NCBI GenBank assembly: GCA_937899715.1
Contig: CALCNX010000049.1
Location: 1-64,000, forward strand
Origin: an uncultured bacterium
GTDB taxonomy: Bacteria; Bacteroidota; Ignavibacteria; Kapaibacteriales; UBA4661
Reading direction: 5' to 3'
Length of the DNA stretch: 64,000 bases
Part shown: positions 16,924 through 26,096 of the stretch, in pieces
How the letters are laid out: every line of letters starts with the position of its first letter
Numbering within the stretch: the first letter of the stretch is position 1
Translations under genes and position numbers: made by a program
Notes under the pieces: model-generated
The model's input: only the letters and a program-made list of their open reading frames with translations
The model's database searches: none
Told to the model about the DNA's origin: nothing

Positions 16924-19044
16924 ATGTCTATGCGTTTTCATCCGTATTTTCTTGCTTTCTCGCTCGTTCTCTTGCTTATCGAAAGCAGGGCAACTGCGAC
17001 CGCACAGACACGGGAAATAGACTCCCTGCGGATAATTCTGCGTGAACCCACTCTCCATGACACAACCCGCACAAATACGCTCTTGCAGCTTGCTCGAAGG
17101 CTCTATTCACAGAATGCGGCAGAGATGGAACGTACTGCCCGCGAAGCTTTGAGTATTGCGGAACGAAACAATTTCCAGCGCGGTATTGCCGATGGGCTAT
17201 TGCAAATCGGGCGCTCTATGCACGTCCGAAGCCGCTACACCGAAGGTATGGACTATATCGCGCAAGCGCGTCAGATTTCTGAGGACATCCGCGATACCGC
17301 CGGCATCGCGGCGGCTCTTCATGCAAGCGCAAACACCTATCTCGACCAAGCAAATTACGACGAGGCGCTCCGCTATTACCTTCAAGCGCTGACCATGCGC
17401 GAACGCCTGAACGACAGGCGTGGTATGTCCACCACGCTCAACAACCTTGGTATTCTCTACAAACAACAAGGAAAATTGGAGCAGGCACTTCATTACTACG
17501 AGCAAGCACTTGCCATCAATGAACAAGACCGCAATGCAAGCGGCACTGCCAGCGCACTGAACAACATCGGGCTACTCTACAAGCAGCAACAGCGCTACGC
17601 CGAAGCAAAGAGTTTTTTGAAGCGCTCCCTCGCCATCGAAGAGCAAATCGGGCGCAAGCAAGGTATGGCACTTTCTATCAACAACCTCGGTGTGCTCTAT
17701 GGTCTGGAAGGCAAGCACGACAGCGCTATGCTCTTTTTGCGCCGTGCTTTAGCAATGAAGCGCGAAAACAGCGAGCAGCAAAGTATTGCTCAGACACTCA
17801 ACGAGATGAGCTTTGTGCAGCGCACAATGAGCGATTATCCAAATGCCATAGCCAGTGCATCGGAGGCGCTGACGATTGCTCGAAAAATCAACGCCAAAGC
17901 CGACATCAAACTTGCAGCAGAGCATCTGGCAGCCGCTTACAAAGCACAAGGAGATTTTCAAAACGCCCTCCGCTTTCAGGAGCTTGCCACCGAATACCGC
18001 GATTCGGTCTTCAGCGAGGAAAAAGAACGACAAATGAGCCAGATGGAAACAAAATATCAGGTGAGCAAAAAACAAGCGGAGAACGAGGTGCTCCGCCGCG
18101 ACAATGACTCGCAAAAGCGCTTCATTATGCTTGTCGTAGCGGTGTGCAGTGTTTCGCTGGCATTCTTGGTATTTTTCGTGTACTCCAATAGTCAGAAAAA
18201 GCGCATCAATGCTGAATTGCAGCAGCAGCAACACCTTTTAGAAGAGCAATCCATCGAAATCGAAATCGCCAACACGGCGCTCCAAGAAGCAAACGAACAA
18301 TCGGAACAACTCCTGCTCAATATCTTCCCTACCGCTATTGCAGAGCGGCTTCGGGCGGGGGAGACCAAAATTGCCGAGCGTTTTGAGAACGTGAGTGTTC
18401 TATTTGCCGATATTTCCGGCTTCACACCGCTTGCGCAGCAGTTGGAACCGGTCGTGCTTGTGGCAGTGCTGGATGAAATTTTTTCTGCCTTTGATGTCAT
18501 TGCCGAGCGTTTTGGGTTGGAGAAAATTAAAACACTTGGCGATGCCTATATGCTTGTCGCCGGAGTGCCAATCCCACGTGCCGACCACGCCGAAGCAATC
18601 GCAATGGCAGCACTCGCCATTCAATCAGAGGTTACTCTCAAAAGCGACATTCTGCACCGCATGAATACGAAACTTCAAATGCGAGTCGGCGTACACACGG
18701 GCGAAGTAGTGGCGGGTATTATCGGCACGAAAAAATTTGCGTACGACCTCTGGGGTGATACCGTGAACATTGCACACCGCATGGAATCGCATGGCGTGGC
18801 GGGTAAAATTCAAGTATCGGAGGCGTTTGTACACTCCTTCGACACCTCCATCACCGATAAACTTGAGGTGACGGGAATGCGTCGAATCACGGCATACCCA
18901 CATCTTATCGAAAAAGACCAGCGCACACAAGAACATTTGCCGCCCTTCGTCAATAATGAAATGCGCCCCTTCATTTTTGAGGAGCGCGGTACTATTGAGG
19001 TCAAGGGCAAGGGCTTGATGACCACGTACTTCCTGCTTTCGTAA
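16924..19044 (+). CDS. TPR-repeat adenylate cyclase (class III), membrane-anchored
   Basis: The 706-residue protein joins a secretion signal (FLAFSLVLLLIESRATATAQ), a periplasmic tetratricopeptide array (about residues 40-370, with repeated LNNLGILYKQQGKLEQALHY-type units), one membrane helix (LVVAVCSVSLAFLVFFVYS, about 400-420), a short coiled coil and a cytoplasmic class III cyclase domain (about 475-660). The two metal Asp residues lie in LFADISGFTPL and KTLGDAYMLV. The base-selecting residues are Lys in EKIKTLGDAYM and Asp in AYDLWGDTVNIAHRM, as in adenylate, not guanylate, cyclases; the Asn and Arg of VNIAHRM are also kept. It probably senses a protein or peptide outside and makes cAMP inside. 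Confidence 0.92.
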   Translation: MSMRFHPYFLAFSLVLLLIESRATATAQTREIDSLRIILREPTLHDTTRTNTLLQLARRLYSQNAAEMERTAREALSIAERNNFQRGIADGLLQIGRSMHVRSRYTEGMDYIAQARQISEDIRDTAGIAAALHASANTYLDQANYDEALRYYLQALTMRERLNDRRGMSTTLNNLGILYKQQGKLEQALHYYEQALAINEQDRNASGTASALNNIGLLYKQQQRYAEAKSFLKRSLAIEEQIGRKQGMALSINNLGVLYGLEGKHDSAMLFLRRALAMKRENSEQQSIAQTLNEMSFVQRTMSDYPNAIASASEALTIARKINAKADIKLAAEHLAAAYKAQGDFQNALRFQELATEYRDSVFSEEKERQMSQMETKYQVSKKQAENEVLRRDNDSQKRFIMLVVAVCSVSLAFLVFFVYSNSQKKRINAELQQQQHLLEEQSIEIEIANTALQEANEQSEQLLLNIFPTAIAERLRAGETKIAERFENVSVLFADISGFTPLAQQLEPVVLVAVLDEIFSAFDVIAERFGLEKIKTLGDAYMLVAGVPIPRADHAEAIAMAALAIQSEVTLKSDILHRMNTKLQMRVGVHTGEVVAGIIGTKKFAYDLWGDTVNIAHRMESHGVAGKIQVSEAFVHSFDTSITDKLEVTGMRRITAYPHLIEKDQRTQEHLPPFVNNEMRPFIFEERGTIEVKGKGLMTTYFLLS

Positions 19045-19070
19045 CCTTTTGTTTATTTTGCTTTTTCGCT

Positions 19071-20381
19071 ATGATTACTTTTATCAAAAAACACCATTCT
19101 ACGGCGCTTACTGGCATTGTCTCCGCCATTATTATTCTTTTGCTCGTTATGGCTGTGCCCGTGCGAACGATGGCGCAAGGAAAAATACTGATAAGCATGG
19201 ATTTGACACAAACCGACCACTTGAAAGCATATGGAGTGGCGTACTGGACGCTAGCGAAAGGTCAGACCGTAGATTGGCTACTGAACTATCACGGCGGGTC
19301 GTTTATGACCGATTACAACGAAAGTGTTGCCGCAGAATGTCGTATTCGCGGCGTTTCTTTTGAGCAAATTGACGGTGCAAGTGCCGCACAAATCTATGCC
19401 GAAGCGCAGAACGAAGGTAACAACATGGACGTGGTGCGTCTGGAGAAGCAGCCGCGTGTGGCGGTCTATGTGCCGCCCGGTTTCAAGCCGTGGGACGATG
19501 CCGTTACGCTCGTGATGGAATATGCCGAGATTCCGTACACAAAGCTCTGGGACGAAGAAGTGGTGAATGACTCGCTCCAAAATTATGATTGGTTGCACGT
19601 TCACCACGAAGATTTCACGGGACAGTATGGCAAATTCTTCGCCAGTTTTTCGACCGCCCCGTGGTACATTCAGCAAGTGGCACTTCTGGAAAGTACCGCA
19701 AAAAAGCTGGGTTTCCGTAAGGTTTCGGAATTGAAAAAAGCAGTTGTGGAGAAGATTCGCTCATGGATAGGCGGTGGTGGTTTTATGTTTGCAATGTGTG
19801 GCGCGACCGACACCTTCGATATTGCACAAGCAGCGAAGAATGTGGACATTTGCGATGTCATGTTCGACGGCGACCCACCGGAGGCGGGCGCTACGGCAAA
19901 ACTCGATTTTACACGCACATTTGCTTTCGAGAATTTCTCACTTGTAATGAATCCTTACGAGTACGAGTATTCCAACATTGACTGCGATGCCAATTTCCGC
20001 TCGAATGATGCACAAAGCGACTACTTCACGCTCTTCGATTTTTCGGCAAAATACGACCCCGTGCCGACGATGCTCACCCAGTGCCATGTCAACGTGGTGC
20101 GTGGTTTCTTGGGACAAACCACAGCATTTCACAAAGAATTTATCAAAAAATCCGTTGTGATGCTTGGCGAAAAAGAAGGCACCGACGAAGTGAAATATAT
20201 TCACGGCAATTTCGGACGCGGGACGTTTACATGGTACGGCGGACACGACCCGGAAGATTACCGCCATGCCGTCGGCGACCCCGCCACAGACCTTGCGCTG
20301 CATCGCAATTCGGCGGGGTACCGTTTGATTTTGAACAATGTGCTTTTTCCGGCAGCAAAGAAGAAAAAGCAGAAGACGTGA
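19071..20381 (+). CDS. Secreted protein of the family often labelled 'asparagine synthetase B'
   Basis: The 436-residue protein has a signal sequence (GIVSAIIILLLVMAVPVRTM, then AQG) followed by ILISMDLTQTDHLKAYGVAY, a start shared by a Bacteroidota/Chlorobiota family commonly labelled asparagine synthetase B. Nothing supports that label: there is no N-terminal catalytic Cys, no PP-loop, and the protein is exported. Other conserved-looking parts are LLNYHGGSFMTDYN, VYVPPGFKPWDDAV, WLHVHHEDFTGQYGKFF and GGGGFMFAMCGATDTFDI, the last resembling a glutamine-amidotransferase-like or ThuA-like Rossmann core. The gene starts 26 bases after the cyclase, so the two are likely co-transcribed. The function is unknown. 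Confidence 0.7.
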   Translation: MITFIKKHHSTALTGIVSAIIILLLVMAVPVRTMAQGKILISMDLTQTDHLKAYGVAYWTLAKGQTVDWLLNYHGGSFMTDYNESVAAECRIRGVSFEQIDGASAAQIYAEAQNEGNNMDVVRLEKQPRVAVYVPPGFKPWDDAVTLVMEYAEIPYTKLWDEEVVNDSLQNYDWLHVHHEDFTGQYGKFFASFSTAPWYIQQVALLESTAKKLGFRKVSELKKAVVEKIRSWIGGGGFMFAMCGATDTFDIAQAAKNVDICDVMFDGDPPEAGATAKLDFTRTFAFENFSLVMNPYEYEYSNIDCDANFRSNDAQSDYFTLFDFSAKYDPVPTMLTQCHVNVVRGFLGQTTAFHKEFIKKSVVMLGEKEGTDEVKYIHGNFGRGTFTWYGGHDPEDYRHAVGDPATDLALHRNSAGYRLILNNVLFPAAKKKKQKT

Positions 20382-20417
20382 TTGGGCAATAACCGAAAAT
20401 CACCCATCTTGTAGAGT

Positions 20418-21830
20418 TTATTTCTGCTCAAAAACCGCTTCCAGTTTGGCTTTGAGTCTTTCGCCCACAGCATCATCGCGCTTGGCAAGAATGATGCCGT
20501 CAGCACCAATGAGAACGGGATTGGGGAAAGACAAGAATGTTTCAAAGGTTTCTTGCAGACGCTCCCATTCTTTCGGGGTCATTTTCGCGTGGAACCAGGG
20601 CATAGGATAACGATTCTTACGAAATAGTGCCAACTTCCGAGGATCTTCGTCTGTAAGACTGATAATGGTAAAACCCCTGTCGCCATATTTTTTGTAGAGT
20701 TCTTCCAGCCCGGGTATTTCCAATACACAACCGCCACACCACGTTCCCCAGAAATCAATCAAATAGGTTCTGCCCAGCATTGAGGCTTTCGTAAGAACTT
20801 GTTTATTGTTATGAAGACGAATCTTAAAATCAGGTGCCGATTGACCGGCAACAATACGTTTCACCTCACAGTTGAAGCTAAACATTTCCTGAAAATCTTG
20901 TTGTATCTCTTTTGAGAAATTCTTTATGTTCTTGTTTTCAAGATAATCTCTTTTCAATTCTGTACATAACGCCTGAAGGAGGCTGTCCTTATGATAATAT
21001 TTTGCCAGTGACAAACGATTCATCATCGCAAAGTTGCGTACGAGAATTTCCGGATTGCTCCGGCACAAGCCTTCTAACATCGCACTGCGTCTATCAGTTG
21101 TATCTGCCATAAGACCAGCACCGATAGCATTCCTGCCGCTCCATGACCAGTGATAGGAATCAAAAGGTAACAATGGGAGAATATCACCGCTAAATTGTGC
21201 CATTGCGAACCAATCATACTGCCCTGCCGGAAATTTTTGCGCAAGATAATATGCCGCGAGGCGGCGGACGTGGATATGCTTATCCGTCGAGGTGGTGATA
21301 TTGAGCAAATATCTTCTCACTGCCGAGTCATTGAAGGTTGAAGGTTTCAAGCTCTGCTTTTGTGCAACATCGTATGCTTCATCTGCTAGTTTATATTGCT
21401 CTGCAAAATAGCGATGAACGGCATACATTTCCTGCAGGTAGTCAAATGGTGCTGTTGCCGAAACCAAAGGTAACGTGCGGTTTGCCATCATAATGACATT
21501 CACAGAATCAGGCTGCGCCGATTCAAAAATCAGAGGAATATCAAGTGTAGTTTTGTTCGCTGCCCGTACGCACAGGAAGTACGCGCCTGCCTGCCGAATT
21601 GTATAGGTAAAGTGCCCGCGCTTGGTGTTGACGGAATCCACAGCACCATATTGGGGATTATGGAATCCGGCATTAATAGCACGACAGACGTATATTTTTG
21701 CCTCAAGAGGCTTTTTCGCACTGTCGGTAATCATGCCACTGACACGCACTTGCGCTGAAATGGAGACAAACGATGTCATTGAAAAAAGCACAACAAAAAC
21801 ATATCGGAAAAGACAAGACAACATGAACAT
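20418..21830 (-). CDS. TlpA-like thioredoxin-fold protein with N-terminal beta domain
   Basis: The protein of about 470 residues carries a signal peptide (FVVLFSMTSFVSISAQ), then a carboxypeptidase-regulatory-like beta domain (VRVSGMITDSAKKPLEAKIY), a helical middle part, and a C-terminal AhpC/TSA-type thioredoxin domain. The redox motif is CGGC in FWGTWCGGCVLEIPGLEELY, preceded by GQSAPDFKI and followed by GFTIISLTDEDPRKL. Such proteins are periplasmic thiol-disulfide reductants of Bacteroidota, used in cytochrome c maturation or protein repair. The start was moved from a TTG at 21842 to ATG 21830 (MFMLSCLF). It is divergent from the cytochrome gene. Confidence 0.85.
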   Translation of the reverse strand: MFMLSCLFRYVFVVLFSMTSFVSISAQVRVSGMITDSAKKPLEAKIYVCRAINAGFHNPQYGAVDSVNTKRGHFTYTIRQAGAYFLCVRAANKTTLDIPLIFESAQPDSVNVIMMANRTLPLVSATAPFDYLQEMYAVHRYFAEQYKLADEAYDVAQKQSLKPSTFNDSAVRRYLLNITTSTDKHIHVRRLAAYYLAQKFPAGQYDWFAMAQFSGDILPLLPFDSYHWSWSGRNAIGAGLMADTTDRRSAMLEGLCRSNPEILVRNFAMMNRLSLAKYYHKDSLLQALCTELKRDYLENKNIKNFSKEIQQDFQEMFSFNCEVKRIVAGQSAPDFKIRLHNNKQVLTKASMLGRTYLIDFWGTWCGGCVLEIPGLEELYKKYGDRGFTIISLTDEDPRKLALFRKNRYPMPWFHAKMTPKEWERLQETFETFLSFPNPVLIGADGIILAKRDDAVGERLKAKLEAVFEQK

Positions 21831-21898
21831 AGATTTGTACAAATGGTTAATAAAAACGGAGACGTTTGGAATGGAACTGCAAAACTAGAAATTTTGTT

Positions 21899-21924
21899 CC
21901 GTATTTTCTACGCCAAAAATACGG
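21899..21924. promoter_or_regulatory. Perfect 9-bp inverted repeat in a divergent promoter region
   Basis: CCGTATTTT (21899-21907) and AAAATACGG (21916-21924) are separated by 8 bases, between the divergent TlpA-like gene and the cytochrome gene. The 11-mer CAAAAATACGG (21914-21924) recurs exactly at 32028-32038, upstream of the DUF2911 gene. It looks like an operator or a shared promoter word. Confidence 0.45.
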
Positions 21925-22044
21925 CATAGAATTTTTTCAGCGCTAATCTTGTGAAGTCCGCTTGAAAAGTGTATTTTGGGCGTTCGACAACAATGCAACC
22001 TAATCTGCCAACAAATCATACTTCTTCTTATACCACTCAACTAC

Positions 22045-22710
22045 ATGGAGGCTCTTGTGAGTGTCGTGGACAAATATTTCAAATACTCAATCGGCAAAAA
22101 GCAAGTCATGGGCGTACTTGGCTTGCTGCTGTGCGGCTTCGCGTTCGCCCATATGACGGGGAATTTTCTCGTCTTCCAAGGCGCAGACAAATTTAATGCC
22201 TACGGCGACTTTTTGCATAACCTTCCAGCCTTCCGCTTAATAGAACTAAGCCTTGCTGCACTCTTTATTGCGCATATTGTCATGGGGATTATGCTTGCGG
22301 TGCAGAACCGTGCGGCACGTCCCGAAGGCTACGCGGTGAAAAAAAGTTCCGGCGGCGCGACGATAGGCTCAAGCACGATGGCATTTACGGGCATTTATTT
22401 TATCCTGTTTTTGGTTGTGCATCTGCTCAATATTCGCTTTCATATCCTGCCCACACCCGTAGCAGGAGCGAGTGAGTACGATGTTACTGCAGCCGTGATG
22501 GCTAATCCCGGGTTCGCAATTTTCTACGTCGTCTCGTCCTTGATTTTAGGGCTGCATCTTTCTCATGGCTTGCAAAGCTCCTTTCAGTCACTGGGTTTTT
22601 ACAACCGCCAATACACGCCACTGTTGAAGAAAATTAGCGTTCTCTACGGCATTGCCATTGCCATCGGGTACAGCGCTATTGCAATCTTTATGCTGGTGAA
22701 GCACGGGTAA
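22045..22710 (+). CDS. sdhC: Succinate dehydrogenase/fumarate reductase cytochrome b558 subunit
   Basis: This is an integral membrane protein of 221 residues with five hydrophobic helices, of the fused b558-type cytochrome subunit that anchors succinate:quinone oxidoreductase and binds two haems. Candidate haem His residues are in FAFAHMTGNFLVF, FIAHIVMGIML, LVVHLLNIRFH and LHLSHGLQSSFQSLG. The frame is open upstream to 21976. ATG 22045 is used, but GTG 22057 has a perfect GGAGG five bases before it and would give SVVDKYFKYSIGKKQ, so the start is uncertain by four residues. sdhA and sdhB do not follow; a strong terminator lies just downstream. Confidence 0.9.
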   Translation: MEALVSVVDKYFKYSIGKKQVMGVLGLLLCGFAFAHMTGNFLVFQGADKFNAYGDFLHNLPAFRLIELSLAALFIAHIVMGIMLAVQNRAARPEGYAVKKSSGGATIGSSTMAFTGIYFILFLVVHLLNIRFHILPTPVAGASEYDVTAAVMANPGFAIFYVVSSLILGLHLSHGLQSSFQSLGFYNRQYTPLLKKISVLYGIAIAIGYSAIAIFMLVKHG

Positions 22711-22740
22711 ACATTCCGAAGAAAGACAACAGAAAAAGGA

Positions 22741-22775
22741 AAAGGGCTAACCGCACGTTGCGGTTAGCCCTTTTT
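22741..22775. terminator. Bidirectional terminator after sdhC
   Basis: A perfect 15-bp stem, AAAGGGCTAACCGCA and TGCGGTTAGCCCTTT, has a CGT loop and is followed by more T; A residues precede it on the left, so it also serves the converging BNR-repeat gene. Confidence 0.93.
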
Positions 22776-22796
22776 CATTTTCACATAGTCGGCGTC

Positions 22797-25700
22797 TTAT
22801 GGCTCCACTATTTGCACCGGAAGCGGATTCTGCTCCTGCGCTGCTTTATTGAACTTCGCCACGCCGTCGCTCAAAAGCGGCTTCAGGCGGGCAAGTTGCG
22901 CTTCAATGCGAGCAGAAAGGTCGGCGAACATTTCCAGCATTTGCTTTGTCGGGCGGCTGTCTGCGCTCGCAACCATGCTGCCTAGCGCCATCATCTTGTT
23001 GTTCAGTCGCACGGGGAAGTTGAGCACGTCTTGGCTGCTTTTTGCCTTTGTTTGAATAAGTTCGTTTTCCACCGCGTTCAAACTGTCCAAAAGCGGCTTG
23101 GCTACTTCTTTGAGCGCCAGTCCTTTCGCTGTGGGCTTTTCAGCATCAGGGCTGAGGCGGTCAACGGCGGCGCTAATCTGCTTCTTCAGGTCGCGTAGGG
23201 CGTTGATAGCTTTGTGCGTTTCGGTTACTTTCGCATTTACTTTTTGCAATAGCTCGAACTGTGCCGCAAAATCGGCATCGGTGATTTCTACTCGCGGGTC
23301 TTTGCGGATTTCAAAGGGCTGCACGGCAATCACTTTTCCTGCCACCGACAAACGCACTTGATACTTGCCCGGAGCAGCACGGGGACCAGCCACCGAGCCA
23401 CCCCAATTGACAGCACCCGGCACTTCGACCGCATCGGGATATCGCATATTCCACACAAAGCGGTTCATACCTTCGTTTGCCGTCACAACGTCTGTGCGCT
23501 TTTCCTCAGGATTCGGGTAGAACTCGCTTGATTCCTTGACGGATTTGCCTTTTTTGTCGCGTTTGTTGGAATAGGAAATGATGAGCGTACCTTTTTCATC
23601 CAGAAAATCTACTGCAACGGAATCACTCGTTTTCTCCTTGAGATTGTAGGAAACAAGAACTCCGCCGGGCGGATTTGCTCCCGTCGCCAAGCCAAATTGC
23701 GAATCAAAATCCGGTGCTCCCCATCGGTACGTCGGGCGCGGCGCGAAGAGTGCCGTTTCGCCCGCTTTCACCTTACCGTCAGCAATTTGGTAGAGCGGCG
23801 TAAGGTCATCCAGAATCCAGAACGCCCGTCCGTGCGTTGCCACCACAAGGTCGCTTTCGCGCTTTTGAATAGCAAGGTCGTGAACAGGTGTAACGGGTAA
23901 ATTGAGTTGAAGCGATTGCCAGACGGCATTGGCACTTGCGCCATTATTGGCTCCTGCACCAGTGAAGGCAACATAAATGCCCGTTTCCGTTCCGGCATAA
24001 AGCAATCCACGTTTATTGGGGTCTTCGCGCACGACACGCACGAATGCTCCATCAGGAATGCCTGTTGTCAGGCGTGTCCACGTTTTGCCGTAGTCGGATG
24101 TTTTGAAAATATAGGGCTTTTGGTCGTCAAGTTTGTAGCGATTTGCCGATACATAGACTGTCCCTTTGTCGTGCGGGCTGCACTCAATCATGCTGATTTG
24201 CGCCAAGTCTGGCAACTCTTTACTTGGCGGAGTCACATTTTGCCACGTTTTGCCATTATCGCGGCTGACGTGTACTAGTCCACAGTCCGAGCCAGACCAG
24301 AGTACACCTTGCTCCACAGGCGATTCGGCAAACGTGAAAATTGTGTTGTAGGTCTCCACGCCGGTATTATCTTTCGTGATGGGTCCGCCGGAAGCCGCTT
24401 GTTTGCTTTTGTCGTTCCGCGTCAGGTCAGGGCTAATAATTTCCCAGCTCATGCCTTCATCACGGGAACGGAAGACCACTTGTGCCGTTGCATAAAGCGT
24501 GTTTGGGTCGTGTGGGGAGAAAACAATCGGGTACGTCCATTGAAAGCGGAACTTACGATTGGACGACGGCTCGCCGATAACTTCTTCGGGAAACGGCGAA
24601 ACGTTTTGCTGTTGCTCAGTCAAGATATTGTGCTTGGTCATAAATCCGCCATAGCTGCCACCGAAAATAATATGCGGCTTTGCAGGATGCGGCGTGATGT
24701 AGCCCGATTCCCCGCCTGCTGTACCGAACCAATCGCGCATACCGATTTCCCCGCCCCCGGAGCGGCTCGTCACCGAAACGCTAGTGTTATCCTGCTGCGC
24801 TCCGTAAACGCGATATGGAGTCTGGTTGTCCAGCGCAACGTGGTAAAACTGCGCTGTCGGGATGTCTTGCGCTGTCCACGTTTTGCCGCCGTTTTGACTA
24901 ACGCTTGCGCCGCCGTCATCGGCAAGAATCATGCGCTCAGGATTTGCAGGGTCGAGCCAAAGGTCGTGATGGTCTCCGTGCATCGTGCCAATGGTCTTGA
25001 AGGTCTTACCGCCATCCACCGATTTATGAAAATTGACGTTGGTTGCGTAAATGGTCTCAGGATTTTTCGGGTCGGCATAAATGCGCGAATAGTACCAAGC
25101 ACGTTGGCGCAAATTGCGGTCGTCGGTGATGCGAGTCCACGTCTTGCCTGCATCATCAGAGCGAAAAAGTCCGCCATTGTCGTTTTCGATAAGCGCCCAG
25201 ACGAGATTGCTGTTCACAGGTGAAACCGATAGACCGATTTTACCAATGATGCCTTTCGGCAAACCCGCATTGCGCGTGATGTCCGTCCATGTGTCGCCGC
25301 CGTCGGTGCTTTTCCAAAGACCGCTTCCTTCGCCGCCGGAGGACATTTCGTGCGGTGCACGGTATGCTTGCCAGAGTGCAGCATAGAGGACACGCGGGTT
25401 TGCAGGATCCATAGCAATCGTGACAGCACCCGTTTTTTCGTTTTTGAAGAGAATTTGTTTCCACGTCGCGCCGCCGTCCGTGGAGCGGTACACGCCACGT
25501 TCTTTATTCTGCCCAAAGATACGCCCCATTGCTGCAACATAGACCACATCAGGGTTCTGGGGATGAACAACAATTTTAGCAATAGATTGTGTTTCCTTCA
25601 GTCCCACGTGCTTCCATGTTGCGCCTGCATCGGTCGTGCGATACACGCCATCGCCCATAGCGATATTGCCGCGAATATCGGTCTCGCCCATGCCTGTGTA

Positions 25701-26030
25701 CAGAACATTGGGGTCGGACGGCGCAATAGCAAGTGCTCCGACAGAACTAGAGTTGAAAAATTTATCCGACACACACACCCAATTTGCGCCGCCGTCGGTG
25801 GTTTTCCATACGCCACCGCCCGTTGCGCCGAAGTAGTAGGTGAGCGGCTGCGAGGAATGTCCCACAGCAGTCAGGGAACGCCCGCCGCGATAGGGACCAA
25901 GGTTGCGCCATTCCATTTTGGCGAAGAGTTTTTCAGGAACGGTCTGGGCAAACGTCAACGCGGGCAGCAGCAATAGAGCCACGACCCCAAAGCAAGCACC
26001 GATTCTATGGTGTACGGTATGGTGAAGCAT
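22797..26030 (-). CDS. Secreted BNR/sortilin-type beta-propeller protein
   Basis: The 1077-residue exported protein has a signal peptide (GACFGVVALLLLPALTFAQ) and then many BNR/Asp-box-like units of the form VYRSTDGGATWKQI, GLWKSTDGGDTWTDI and LFRSDDAGKTWTRI, which build one or two large beta-propellers (about residues 40-720). A C-terminal part (about 900-1077) is helical, with LNAVENELIQTKAKS. Proteins of this build are often labelled glycosyl hydrolase or VPS10 domain protein; Asp boxes alone do not show hydrolase activity. The start was moved from 26090 to ATG 26030. It lies 66 bases downstream of the E1-beta gene, on the same strand. Confidence 0.85.
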   Translation of the reverse strand: MLHHTVHHRIGACFGVVALLLLPALTFAQTVPEKLFAKMEWRNLGPYRGGRSLTAVGHSSQPLTYYFGATGGGVWKTTDGGANWVCVSDKFFNSSSVGALAIAPSDPNVLYTGMGETDIRGNIAMGDGVYRTTDAGATWKHVGLKETQSIAKIVVHPQNPDVVYVAAMGRIFGQNKERGVYRSTDGGATWKQILFKNEKTGAVTIAMDPANPRVLYAALWQAYRAPHEMSSGGEGSGLWKSTDGGDTWTDITRNAGLPKGIIGKIGLSVSPVNSNLVWALIENDNGGLFRSDDAGKTWTRITDDRNLRQRAWYYSRIYADPKNPETIYATNVNFHKSVDGGKTFKTIGTMHGDHHDLWLDPANPERMILADDGGASVSQNGGKTWTAQDIPTAQFYHVALDNQTPYRVYGAQQDNTSVSVTSRSGGGEIGMRDWFGTAGGESGYITPHPAKPHIIFGGSYGGFMTKHNILTEQQQNVSPFPEEVIGEPSSNRKFRFQWTYPIVFSPHDPNTLYATAQVVFRSRDEGMSWEIISPDLTRNDKSKQAASGGPITKDNTGVETYNTIFTFAESPVEQGVLWSGSDCGLVHVSRDNGKTWQNVTPPSKELPDLAQISMIECSPHDKGTVYVSANRYKLDDQKPYIFKTSDYGKTWTRLTTGIPDGAFVRVVREDPNKRGLLYAGTETGIYVAFTGAGANNGASANAVWQSLQLNLPVTPVHDLAIQKRESDLVVATHGRAFWILDDLTPLYQIADGKVKAGETALFAPRPTYRWGAPDFDSQFGLATGANPPGGVLVSYNLKEKTSDSVAVDFLDEKGTLIISYSNKRDKKGKSVKESSEFYPNPEEKRTDVVTANEGMNRFVWNMRYPDAVEVPGAVNWGGSVAGPRAAPGKYQVRLSVAGKVIAVQPFEIRKDPRVEITDADFAAQFELLQKVNAKVTETHKAINALRDLKKQISAAVDRLSPDAEKPTAKGLALKEVAKPLLDSLNAVENELIQTKAKSSQDVLNFPVRLNNKMMALGSMVASADSRPTKQMLEMFADLSARIEAQLARLKPLLSDGVAKFNKAAQEQNPLPVQIVEP

Positions 26031-26096
26031 AGCAGGTGGGAAAAAGTGATGAAAAATGGAAATAGAATAAAAACACACTAACAACGGCAAGCAAAC

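Noticed and set aside
19071..20381. Asparagine synthetase function
   Set aside because: No N-terminal Cys, no PP-loop, and a signal peptide; the name looks like an annotation error.
24309..25223. 304-codon frame opposite the BNR-repeat gene
   Set aside because: The opposite strand encodes clear Asp-box repeats; this frame has no domain and no gene context.
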